Source: Jaapia argillacea MUCL 33604 (taxonomy: Eukaryota > Basidiomycota > Agaricomycetes > Jaapiales > Jaapiaceae). From it: a stretch of 33,429 nt of DNA. Every line of letters starts with the position of its first letter. Position 1 is the first letter of the stretch. Where the stretch lies: contig KL197734.1 in NCBI GenBank assembly GCA_000697665.1, positions 349,351 through 382,779 of the forward strand, given 5' to 3'. A program made the position numbers and the translations under genes. Under the pieces are notes generated by a model, which made no database searches, was not told the DNA's origin, and saw nothing but the letters and a program-made list of their open reading frames with translations. Below are positions 20,654-30,868 of this stretch, in pieces.

Positions 20654-22632
20654 GTTGGTTGGCGATGGAAGGTGCAGGGATTGAGGACGAGTTGTTGGGC
20701 TGGACTGGAGATGTCGACGAGGCTCGGTCCATATTTTAGCGCACTCGTGCAGGCATATCGTTCATCAGGGTGTATATCCGGGGTTATGCCGCAGTCTCAT
20801 GAGTGTCACGCTCACGTGCGATTGTCACCATGGACCGTGACAGGTCCAAGCAGCTTTGCGACGCGCCAAGGGGTGGACACTGGAAGATGCCGAGACCTGG
20901 GGTACGGGGGGGGGGGGGTCAAGAGGCCCTCACCAGGGATTTATTTTACCTATAGCACCGACCATCAAAGGGTGGTATGGAGCTCCCCGACATGGATGTC
21001 TACGCTACTTTTCGCTTCTCGAGACATTCCGATACTGTGCTAGCCTTTTACAGCTTCAAGTTTACTGCATGAGCCACTCCTGTCACGGTAGGGTTTGGGA
21101 TGCAAACCAAGTCTTCGGCGAATCGCGACGACGACTACCCCCCAATTTCCCCTTCCGATTCCTTATCGCCTCTCCGTACCACAACGTTCTGGCTTTCCCA
21201 ATATGCTTTGGTGGCTGTTGGCTGTTCTGGCTCAATAGCTCGTACTTGGGAGCATTCGACTCCCACAACCTCTGGTGATACCTACTGTACCTGGTCTGCA
21301 TTTTCCCTGGGCTTCGCGTCCCCCTCCCATCTTTCCACGCCTACAGCCCTATCGAGTGCTTCAGATACCTGGCAGAGGTTTTATTCGAGAAGGTCTGTCG
21401 TGTATGTCCCGCATTTCGATACCTAACCCGTACGACAGCTTCGATGTATTCATAAATCTCAGATATATCAAGGTCAAGTTTCCAAGTCATCTCTGCACCC
21501 TCGACGCACCTTGCTTGAACACCCGCGGCCACACAAAGCTGGGACAGGCGACTGAACGGAACCGAATGCATTGCAATTGGCGTAGAGTGTACCGTGAGTT
21601 TCTACTACATACCCAGACCCAGATCTCGTCCGTAATTTAATCCATCCTCTGTATTCTTTGCGCAGAATGGATCTCAGTTCAACCGAGTGTCAGTCCCTCA
21701 CCGAGGACCTGAACGTCGATGCCACCGTATGGCCTTGCCCGAATTGACAACTCTTCAAGTCTATATCCTATCTCGACGATAGCCTGGTCCATCTCGGACC
21801 TGCAACCACAATCCAAAGATTGACTTCGTCAGTGCTCAGTTTCGTGGCTCGGGACCTCGAATGCCGATTTAGTCCCACTTGTACCAGACTCAGCCCACCT
21901 AGTTTTCCTACGTCATCCTCTCTTGCACGCTCGTCGTTGCACAGTTTCTCGTGTCTATACTTCAGTTCCTTCCCCAAATCGTCACCATCATAATCCTCCA
22001 TCTTTGAGTTGGCGCTAAGCCCAGATCGCGAGTAGTCACGTCTCTCATCGGTTCTTGGACCATGGCTTTCACAGATTTGAGGTGTTTAGACATTCCCTGC
22101 ATCTATGCACCCCCTCGGCCCATCGCCGAAATGGATGGGTACCATTGCTGGCAGAAAATAGGTACAGGCAGTATTACCTAAAATAATAGTATATTATAAA
22201 TACTACCATATATAGCCGCGAGAACGCTTACGTAGGGGGTGGGTCCCCCCGATGGTCTTACCAGGATTTGGTAACCCCCGGATTTCTGTCCACCCCTTGC
22301 AAGGCGCACGAATTCTCTCTTCATCAACCCTTCGCCACATGCACAGACCATATGCATGCAAGAAGGTATAACCAGTATCTCCGTCAAAGCATCAGTTCAA
22401 AGGGGGTCTTTATACTTGACTGTGTCTCGTCTCGCTGACCTCCAACCTCTCAGATCTCAGCGCTTAAAACTACCAAACAGAAGCTGAACTGAACGCGCAC
22501 GCCAAAGGATCTCATGAACTCTTTCTCCTAAAGGAAACGTCCCCGCTGTTGAGCTACTTGAGTACCTTCTCCGTCATCATCGTCTGCGGAACATCGAGGG
22601 AGGAGAAAGCAGTGGGGATCGCCCTGCTTAAG
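20654..22632. other. long intergenic region with possible LRR-like relic
   Basis: No intact gene could be assembled. A G13 run lies at 20906-20918. Between about 21080 and 21990 the plus strand gives scattered leucine-repeat-like phrases (FINLRYIKVKFPSHL near 21440-21490; LPELTTLQVYI near 21733-21765) in different frames with stops between. This resembles decayed F-box/LRR sequence, but the resemblance is weak. From 22160 to 22300 the sequence is AT-rich and then palindromic. Confidence 0.3.
22234..22296. other. cluster of inverted repeats (possible structured element)
   Basis: GGGGG-TGGGT-CCCCC and TACCA-GGATT-TGGTA hairpins lie next to each other. GGGGTGG can also pair with CCACCCC at the far end, enclosing both. 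An AT palindrome TAGTAT/ATACTA lies just upstream (near 22188-22206). No family is recognised, and the cluster may be a decayed transposon tip. Confidence 0.3.
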
Positions 22633-22680
22633 ATGGCCTCACAAGTCAACGCTCACCCAAATTTGCCTCTTGTGGACTAG
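22633..22680 (+). pseudogene. relic of the start of the alcohol dehydrogenase gene
   Basis: ATGGCCTCACAAGTC and the following codons (MASQVNAHPNL) resemble the first codons of the intact dehydrogenase at 26519 (MASQVDSHPEL). A stop follows after 15 codons. An ATCGCCCTGCT word occurs upstream of both, at different distances. No dehydrogenase sequence follows. It looks like a small duplicated fragment; chance cannot be fully excluded over so short a stretch. Confidence 0.35.
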
Positions 22681-23446
22681 CTGGACTTACCGGCAGTGGA
22701 ATAAACGCGGGGAGATGTGATCCCAAGAGCGACGAAGTTCATTTCCATCTTCAAGGGTGCGTTGCCACACAACCTCCAACATCTTTTTTCCGACGTTTTC
22801 TACATAGTCGAAATCGATTGAACCGGATCTCGAATCCACGATGGAAAGGTGCGTTGTTGGTTGTGCTTTAGCTGATCCATGATACCCTGACTGACTTTCA
22901 GTTGTGATCGCGCACCGGGGTTGCGACCTCGATTACGGAGAGCCACCGTCCCTCGTTTTCGGCCCTCATCAGGACACAGGTTCGCCTCCGCTCCGCAAAC
23001 CTCCCCTTTACTCAAAGTCTTTCGTATACTCTTCGAGATTTCGAGATGTAGCCAATAGACCCTTCTCCGCAGAGGGAGGTTCTATTCGTTCACTTACTAT
23101 CTCCGTGTCTGGGTCCATCTCATGTTCATATTCCCGGAAATGTATCCATCGTTTTGCACATGAGATGAACACCAAATATGTACGATTTCGTCGTTCTCCT
23201 TGTACCCTTTATCTCTGTTGTATACACTCGAGGCGATGGTCGTGATTTGCTGCAAGCTGGATCACGACTGTGTTGCGTCCAACCTTTCGGCATGGGCAGG
23301 TTAAGTACCACCTGACACGCAGAAAGAGGAGAAGGTTCTTGAAATGGCAGACATGTGTTCAGAACGCGAATTCATTTATACTCGACGGCGACTTGTCCTC
23401 CACTCCAACCCTTCCACCTCCCATCTCTCCCCATCGCCTCATCACC
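22681..23446. other. intergenic region upstream of CCCH paralog C
   Basis: No supported gene. Short open stretches near 23040-23290 do not chain and have no motif. The last 50 bases before 23447 are pyrimidine-rich, consistent with a promoter or leader. Confidence 0.4.
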
Positions 23447-26285
23447 ATGTCTCAATCACAAACCCTCTGCGTCTTTTTCAAGAAGGGAAAGTGTAAGTAT
23501 GGCGAGGAGTGTAGATTTCGACACGATGTCTCGGAAATGGACTCGGTTGGGGTAGGTTCGAAAGTACGTTGGTCCCTTTGCTTTGGAGCGGGAGTTTTCG
23601 ACCCAAGTCACTAAGCGAGTATTCTTCAACTTCAGAAACAACGACCTGTACCCATTTCCTCGCCATCCCAAACCTGCAACTACTTCTCCAAGATGGGAAA
23701 GTGTAGGTATGGCACGGCCTGTAGATATCGACATGATCACTCTGGAACGGCGATCGGAAGCGATCTGAAGGTACGTTAGTCATTCGTTGAGAGGGTATCA
23801 TGGAATGAGCCACTGACCTTGTATACTTCATCTTCAGACTCGCCCTAAGGAAACTCTCTCTGGAATGGCGGTTGAAAGTGATCCAGAGGTACGTCTTTTT
23901 TATAAGTGTTGAGGTTGCTTCATGGATTCGAGCCACCGACCGCATACTCCAGCCTCAGCCCGTGCAATATCCTACTAACTCACCCCCACCCACCTATCAC
24001 CCCGATCCCGCCCCTACTAAAACCTGCAAATACTTCTTCAAGACGGGCAATTGTAGGCATGGCACGGCGTGTAGGTTTTTACACCTCTCTGGAACGGCGG
24101 TCGGAAGCGATCTAAAGGTATGTCAGACTTTCGTCAAGACAGCGGCATCGAACCAGCCATTGACCTTGTATACTCCATCTTCAGACTTCCACTCAGGAAA
24201 GTCTCTTTGGATTGGCGATTGAAAGCGACCCAGAGGTACATCTTTTTTGAAACTGTTGAGAGTGATTCATTGATTCGAACCATCGATCGTATACTCCAGC
24301 CTCAGCGTGTGCAATCTCCGACCAACTCACCCCCACCAACCTATCAACCCCATCCCGCCCCTACCAAACCCTGCAAATACTTCTCCAAGACGGGCAGTTG
24401 TAGGTATGATACGGCGTGTAGGTTTTTACACATATCTGGAACGACGGTCGGAAGCGATCTGAAGGTCTGTCGTACTTTCGTCAAGACAGCGGCATCGAAC
24501 CAGCCATTGACCTTGTATGCTCCATCTTCAGACTTCCACTCAGGAAATTCTCTTTGGATTGGCGATTGAAAGTGATCCAGAGGTATATCTTTTTGAAACT
24601 GTTGAGACTGGTTCATTGATTCGAACCATCGATCGTATACTCCAGCCTCAGCCTGTGCAATCTCCGACCAACTCACCCCCACCAACCTATCAACCCCATC
24701 CTACACCTACCAAACCCTGCAAATACTTCTCCAAGACGGGCAGTTGTAGGGATGATACGGCGTGTAGGTTTTTACACCTTTCTGGAACGGCGGTCGGAAG
24801 TGATCTGAAGGTCTGTCGGACTTTCGTCAAGACAGGGTCATCGAACGAGCCATTGACCTTGTATACTCCATCTTCAGACTCCCCCTCATGAAACTCTCTT
24901 TGGATTGGCGATTAAAAGCGATCCAGAGGTACATCTTTTTTGAAACTGTTGGGAGTGATTCATTGATTCGAGCCATCGATCGTATACTCCAGCCTCAGCC
25001 TGTGCAATCTCCTACCAACTCACCCCCACCAACCTATCAACCTCATCCTACCCCTACCAAACCCTGTACATACTTTGCCAAGACGGGCAGTTGTAGGTAT
25101 GACACGGCGTGTAGGTTTTCACACCTCTCTTGGACGTCGGTCGGGAGTGATCTGAAGGTATGTCGGACTTCCGTCAGGACAGCGTCATTGAACGAGCCAT
25201 TGACCTTGTATACTCCATCTTCAGACTCGCCATCAGAACACACCCTCTGGAATTGTGCTTGTAAGTGATCCAGAGGTACATCTTTCTGAAACGGTTGAGT
25301 GCGATTCATTGATTCGAGCCTCCGATCGTATACTCCAGCCTCAGCCTCCGACTACCTTACTCCCACCAACCTATCACCCCCATCCCACCCCTACCAAACC
25401 CTGTAAATGCTTCTCCAAGACGGGAAATTGTAAATATCGCATGGCGTGTAGGTTTTTACACGTCTCTGGGACGGCGGCCAAGAGCGACCCGAAGGTACGT
25501 CGGCACTCTTTCCCGGGCGCATTACCGAACCGACTCACTGACCGAGCTTATTCCTGCCTCTGGAACCTTTCTCTGGAACGTCTGTTGAAATTGATCCGAT
25601 GGTACGTTGGGCCTTTTGTTGAGAGGCCATTGTCGAACCGAATCATTGACCGAATATACTCCAGCCTCAGCCTCAGGTCCCTCCAACCAACCCTCCCCGA
25701 CTCATCCCCAACCGCCTCTCCCAATTCTTCGCCGCATACACAGCTCCCTCTTTTATCTACAACCCCTCTCGTTCCTCCCTCTCTGAGTTCTCTCGCCTAA
25801 CCGGAGCCCATCAGTGGCGACGAGAAGACCCCGCCCGAGAAGAAGCTTGGGGTTTGCTGCCAGACACTTTAAATGAAGAGTTTAACGTAATTTATGGGAC
25901 GGACGTGGATGATCAGGACATCGTATCGGAAAGTAAGTTGAAAGCGAGATCGGGCGATGGGAGGCGAAGTGACAAGGTGGATCAGAAGTTTAGGGATTTG
26001 TTTAAGGAGTGTATTATGTCGGAGGGACGTCGCGGAGGGAGGGGAGGGAGAGGAGGAAGAGGAGGGAAACGAGGAGAGAAGTGGTGGTTTGAGGGAGAAG
26101 GTGATATACGTGATTTTGTGAAGGGTAAGAGTCCGCTTTACGAGTCGAAATCGTGGCAGGGAGACGAGACGAGGGGGACGAGGGAGACGAGGGAGACGAG
26201 GGAGACGAGGAGGGGGAGAAAACCGAGGAGAAAATGGTTGGCTTGGGACGCGATTTCGTGGCGATTTGCCGCATTGAATTTGTGA
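23447..26285 (+). CDS. multi-finger CCCH protein (paralog C), tandem finger exons
   Basis: Exons in phase 0: 23447-23563, 23636-23770, 23838-23888, 23953-24117, 24185-24235, 24300-24464, 24532-24582, 24646-24810, 24878-24928, 24993-25157, 25225-25275, 25339-25494, 25665-26285, giving about 647 aa. Seven CCCH fingers (C-x8-C-x5-C-x3-H), for example C-KYFFKTGN-C-RHGTA-C-RFL-H, alternate from the third exon on with 51-nt linker exons ending (V/E/K)SDPE. The start MSQSQTLC matches paralogs A and B (MSQPQIC). The final exon keeps only the beginning of the family core (QFFAAYTAPSFIYNP, LNEEFNVIYGTDVDD). It then jumps to a basic tail with an RGG box (~26029-26075) and a TRE repeat, so the VNIVDLID...YAGGLL part is missing. 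A decayed linker exon near 25547-25601 cannot be placed in phase and is probably skipped. RNA binding is inferred from seven CCCH fingers plus RGG. Confidence 0.8.
23953..25494 (+). repeat. ~346-bp tandem repeat of zinc-finger plus linker exons
   Basis: The landmark GTGCAAT recurs at 23962, 24309, 24654 and 25002, i.e. spacings of 347, 345 and 348 bp. A fifth, more diverged unit starts at 25339. Each unit holds a 165-nt finger exon (156 in the last), a ~67-nt intron, a 51-nt linker exon and a ~64-nt intron. Introns are as alike as exons, so whole genomic units were duplicated. A more diverged version of the unit may lie at 23636-23888. Confidence 0.9.
26168..26212 (+). repeat. 9-bp coding microrepeat (TRE)
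   Basis: Five units of GACGAGGGA (first GACGAGGGG, last GACGAGGAG) encode repeated Thr-Arg-Glu/Gly in the basic tail of the third CCCH paralog. Confidence 0.8.
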
Positions 26286-26518
26286 GTCAGCGGAGGACTG
26301 AATAGTGTTGGCTTTGTTTGCGAAACGAATGCATGTTCGATATTGAATATATCACGACGTCTGGTCATCTTTGCTTGAGGTTTTGGAAACAGACGAAGAA
26401 ATTCATGACCGCCAACATCGTGGCCGTCACTGAAGTTGGAAGCAAGCCGTAAATCGCCCTGCTCGCCCAGAAAGGAAGTCAACTTTGACCCCGACCACTG
26501 GCAGCAACGTCGACGACG

Positions 26519-28202
26519 ATGGCCTCACAAGTCGACAGCCACCCCGAGCTCACTCCTGGCGAACAGTTAGCAGTTAAATGGTACCCGCCGGCATATGACA
26601 TCCGAGTCGAATCCGTTCCAATCCCCACGTACATCTCTCTCACTACGCGCTGCACGATCGAGTCTCAACTCGTTTCATGATAGCATCCAACATCGTGACG
26701 ATGCCATCGTCAAAGTCAAGGTATGATTCATCTCCCTCTCTCTCTTTTTCGGTTCGTCCTCAGGTCGTGTCGTGCGGGACGATCAGCTTGCAGGGTTGTG
26801 TGGGAGTGATCTTCATATCTATCGAGGACATGGAGGGTTTCAAGATCCGTGAGTCTCGTTACCGCTCAAAGCTAGCTCTCAGTCAACTTCATCTCTTTCG
26901 TAGGTTGATCTTCGGCCACGAATTCATCGGAGAGGTCATCAGTCTAGGCGAAAGTTTCACCCCAAACGCAACTGATCGACCATCATTATACCCCACCTTG
27001 AAAGTGGGCGACAAGGTCGTCTCTGCCTTTACGAGTTCATGCGGGGAGTGTCAGTACGTACCCACCCACCTTCATCCGTTCTCTCCTCACTCCAACACCA
27101 CATCTTCCCATCACCCAGTTTCTGCCGCGTCGGTTTCACCTCCCGCTGCGTCCACTGTCTCCTCTTCGGTATCCCAATCTTACCAGGCGGTCAAGCCCAA
27201 TACGTCCGAGTCCCAAAAGCTGGCGGGACTCTCTTCGCCATCACCGGTCCCTTGACCACAATCTCAGAGCCTTCCTTAGTATTGTTGGCGGATATCTTGC
27301 CGACGGGGATATATGCTGCTTTGCAGGTGTTACAACATCCGAAAATTGCACCTGTCATCACTGGTGTGGCGTATCCGTTTTCGGGATGGACGCCGTTGGC
27401 TAGATTGGAGGGTGTGGGGCAGTTGGAGGTGGGTGATAGGGAGTTGGTGTTGGCTGTAGTGGGTTTGGGACCTGTTGGTGTGGTACGTCTCCCTTTCCCT
27501 CCTTCCTCTCAAACTTTGTTGATCTCACCTACTTTCCTTCGAATCTATCTAGTGCGCTACGATCGCCCTACTCGACATGCTCGCCTCTACGAACCTTTCA
27601 TACAAAGTAATCGCTATCGACCCAAATGAGAGTCGAAGACTGAAGATGCAAGCGATATATGAAGGTATGGAGGAAAAGTATAAAGCGAACGGTCAATTCA
27701 AGGTGGAGGCTATCGAAGAGGGGAAGAAAGTGGTCGAAGGATGGACGAACAGCTTAGGCTGTAATGCCGTTCTCGAGGTCCGTCTTCCCCGTCCCCCTGA
27801 CTTTCCCCTCCCAAACTCACGACTGCTACTCCATAGATCGTGGGCAACAACTCAGCTCTAACCCTCGCCCTCTCCCTCGTCCGTCCTTTCGGCCTAATCT
27901 CCTCCGTCGGTGTACACCAAGCTCCCCCTCTACCCTTCACAGGCAGAGAATGTTATAACAAAAACGTCTCGTTTGATTTTGGGAGGTGTCCCGTTCGGTC
28001 TTTGTTGCCTGTTGCTTTGGATTTGATGAAGAGGCGGGAGGATGTTTTTGGTGCCGCTAGTGGTACGGGTGGAGGAGAGGCGGAAGTGGGTGGGACGAGG
28101 AGTTTGGTTGATAAGATTGTTCCTATCGGAGAGGCGAAGAAGTATTATGAGATGTTTGATAAGGGGGAGTGTGGCAAGGTTTTGTTTGATCCTTGGGTGT
28201 AG
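26519..28202 (+). CDS. zinc-dependent MDR alcohol dehydrogenase
   Basis: Seven exons (26519-26628, 26684-26720, 26787-26848, 26904-27053, 27119-27482, 27553-27777, 27837-28202) give 437 aa. It belongs to the medium-chain dehydrogenase/reductase superfamily, oxidising alcohols or reducing aldehydes with NAD(P). The N-terminal GroES-like domain carries the catalytic-zinc motif LCGSDLHIYRGHGG (Cys54) and GHEF (His75-Glu76). The structural-zinc cysteines 116, 119, 122 and 130 sit in CGECHFCRVGFTSRC, created across a splice. The Rossmann fold shows VVGLGPVGV with G235-x-G237-x-x-G240. LLADILPTGIYAA resembles glutathione-independent formaldehyde-dehydrogenase relatives, but the substrate cannot be assigned. 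All zinc ligands I can see are intact. The length is longer than the usual ~350-400, partly from acidic and Gly-rich insertions after 28000. A fragment of the gene start recurs at 22633. Confidence 0.9.
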
Positions 28203-28388
28203 GTGTTTTGGTTGGGGGTCAGATCAGTTCGGAGCGCAGTAAACCAAGGTGTTGTATGATGGCTGTATGATAAATAGGACTGTACAGTGTAAGATGTAGG
28301 AGTGTACGATCGTTGCATTCTCTCATGATGTGAGTCTCGACGAAGCGGACAGTTCAAGTTGGTATGAGGATTGCTGCTGCTGCTGACG

Positions 28389-30868
28389 TCAACTTGGTCC
28401 GCCCGGTGCGGGGGCGCGTCGCGGGACAAGGCTGGGCTCGTTGATCACCACTGGGTCCTCGGTTGTGGGTGGTGGAGGGTTGTGTATCGAACTTGCTCTT
28501 GAGAGTATGCAATGTTGTTCGGTCATTCGCAAGTTAGAAACCCAGACAAGCACGAGGGAGTGGTCGTAATGCTCACCAGGATCATAGGAAGCGGCAACCC
28601 TTCGTTTCTTCACATCTGCCGGGTACTCACTGACAGCAACAGAGTCGCGAGATCGCTTCAAACCTGTGCCCGATGAGCTCGAAGAGCCCACCCGGAGAGC
28701 CTCCCCAGATGGGAGCGAGTTTTGGGAATATAGATCCCTCACCGGGATAGGAGTATCGTAAATTGAAGGTAGCTGCAACTCCGATGATGCTGTGCGCCAC
28801 ACACCATACGGTGAATCTACATCACAATCAACACTAGATTACCTCCTCGAATTACACAACGAATCATACCAGATGAGATTTTCATAGTGGAATGTGATCG
28901 AGGACGTTTAACTGGCGCTTGAGAGGAAGATCGAGACTTTCCCTTCGAACCTCCTTGAACTCCCAGGGAGAAGGAAGGTTCGGGGACGGTGGTGGCTTCG
29001 GCATGTTTGTGTTGCCGGCGGTGTTCCTCGGTACGGATCTTCTGGTGTTCCTTCAGGTAGTGGGGCTGCTTGAAAGGTCTGTAACAAGACTAGGCAACCT
29101 GTCAATGTTAATAACTCAGAAGAATCGGCGAAACATACGTCGTCGATGTGAGGTTTCAACGGGGCGGAATAATCTGATTGAACGGAGGCTAATGAAGCCA
29201 CAGCCCGAGAGCGATTCATCAAGCGTCCAGGTAGATCTACGGCCCGCACTGGCATCAAGTGAGTTGAAATCGGGACTAAGAAATCTTTAGTCCAGGTTGA
29301 ATTCGAGGGCCGGGGTGACGGGGATGGTGTACATGATATTCGGGACGTTGACAAGTCTGGAGACCTATATGCAGGTGGTGAAGAACTCGTGGACGGGCCC
29401 GCCGTGAAGTCCCACACGTATAGTTGAGGAGTTGATAGGTATAGAGTAAGTCCTGAAGAGCTATGATGATCGCGATGCGCAGTATGATTTGGATGAGCAA
29501 TACCTCCATTCTCCCGAACGGTACCCTCAACTCCGACGGGGGCTCCGTTATACGTTAATCTCTGCACAATCGTCTTCATAGTAGGTCGAAGGGAAGGTTG
29601 CCGAGCCATACAACTCGTGATGAGACCCCACCACTCATCACTCAGACCAGCGTGCACACTCTCTCGATCCCTTGGTCGTTCGGGCATTTTGCCATCCGTC
29701 ACGGCCTTCAAGACCTGGAGGTCAGTCGTTAGCTGACTATATGGTTGTTTTCCTGTGAAAATCTACGAGAAATATGACTACGTCAAAGACAGAACGGTAT
29801 GATCGGGATCAGACGAACAGTAATCGGAACAGTACACACCTGGATGATCAGACAAGCAAAGGCGAAAACATCGCTAGCCCTGGTTGGTTGATCTGACGAA
29901 AAGAGTTCGGGGGCAGAAAACCGGATGTGTCCGAGGGCAGATATCCCGGAGGGCGTTGCGGTCATGGTCGCCACTTTCTCGACGCGCCGTGTCAGCCCAA
30001 AGTCACACACAAGAGCATTTCCACCATCGGAGACAAGAACATTATCCTACATCATAATCAGTATCCAAGAGACATAAGTTGGAAACCACACTCACCCCCT
30101 TTAAATCTCCGTGGATATATGAGCATTCCGGTCGACCGAAATGCAGATATTCAAGTGCCTTTGCAACTTGCATAATCTGCCGACGTTTGGAATGAAGTCA
30201 GATTCACATCGATGGCGAAATAGGAATTTGACTCACCAGTTCAGACCGATCAGTCTGTGGATATTTTTCGAGGGTTTCCATAATGTTCCCGTTCGAGACC
30301 CAGGAGGATACCAAGAATAAACGAGACTCGTCGATTATTGCGTATCCGTGAAAAGGTAAAATGAATGGATGATCAAAACTTGACCAGATTTTGATCTCCC
30401 TTCGAAAGAGCTGCAAAGATGCGCAGTTGAGTGTCAATGATAAATAAAAAAAGCAAATCTGGATTCACATTCATCGCCAAGTCTCGTTGCTGACACGTCC
30501 AGTTCAGGAACACTCTGAGTTGCTTCATCGCAACCTTTTCCCTCCTCCCAGCTTGTCTCCTGAGCTCCCCTATATAATCTCGCAGGTAGCGCCACCGCGT
30601 AAAGGACCCTTTACGATGGTAACATTTCCGCTGAGATTAGTAGGGATTTCAAGAGAGTTGGAATTGGCAACAGATTCAAAATTGGCAAAGAGCGTGGCAC
30701 CGGAGTTCTTTCGCAGGCTTCAGCTTGGTGGCACAGTGTAAATGAATGCCACCAAAAGTTACTCACGGTTGAACCGCTCTTGGGGGACACCTGACTGGGA
30801 CCCTCTCCGATGCAACGGATAAGCGTTTCCGAATCCAAGTAGGAATTGCGGGATCTGGGTTTATTCAT
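28389..30868 (-). pseudogene. TKL-type protein kinase (paralog), one frameshift
   Basis: Nine exons are read: 30868-30767, 30707-30469, 30410-30237, 30176-30096, 30046-29840, 29762-29139, 29089-28870, 28816-28577 and ~28490-28389. All kinase landmarks of the 8612-10750 gene are present: VAMKQLRVFLNW, LFRREIKIWSSFDHP, YIHGDLKGDNVLVSDGG, CDFGLTRRVEKVATMTATP, IRFSAPELF, IFTGKQPYSQL, RPTMKTIVQRL. Exon boundaries match too. Exon 2 is one base short of a multiple of three. The Gly-loop frame (KGPLRGGATC) shifts near 30578-30584, where reading straight on meets TAG. This may be a real inactivating deletion or a sequencing error. The tail has Ser/Pro-rich stretches and two basic clusters (VKRPRSHS, VKKRRVAAS) that could be nuclear signals, and lacks the CaaX box. 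The first two exons and the last acceptor are uncertain. Confidence 0.75.

Noticed and set aside
25547-25601. Sixth linker exon in the CCCH array
   Set aside because: Sequence resembles the linker (FSGTSVEIDPM), but the only nearby acceptor puts it out of phase, so it is treated as decayed or skipped.
28908-29138. Continuation of the second kinase in the frame ending SSAS
   Set aside because: Reading through the intron gives an in-frame but unlikely tail; splicing at GTATGT...CCTAG gives a phase-0 exon that continues into a further two exons.
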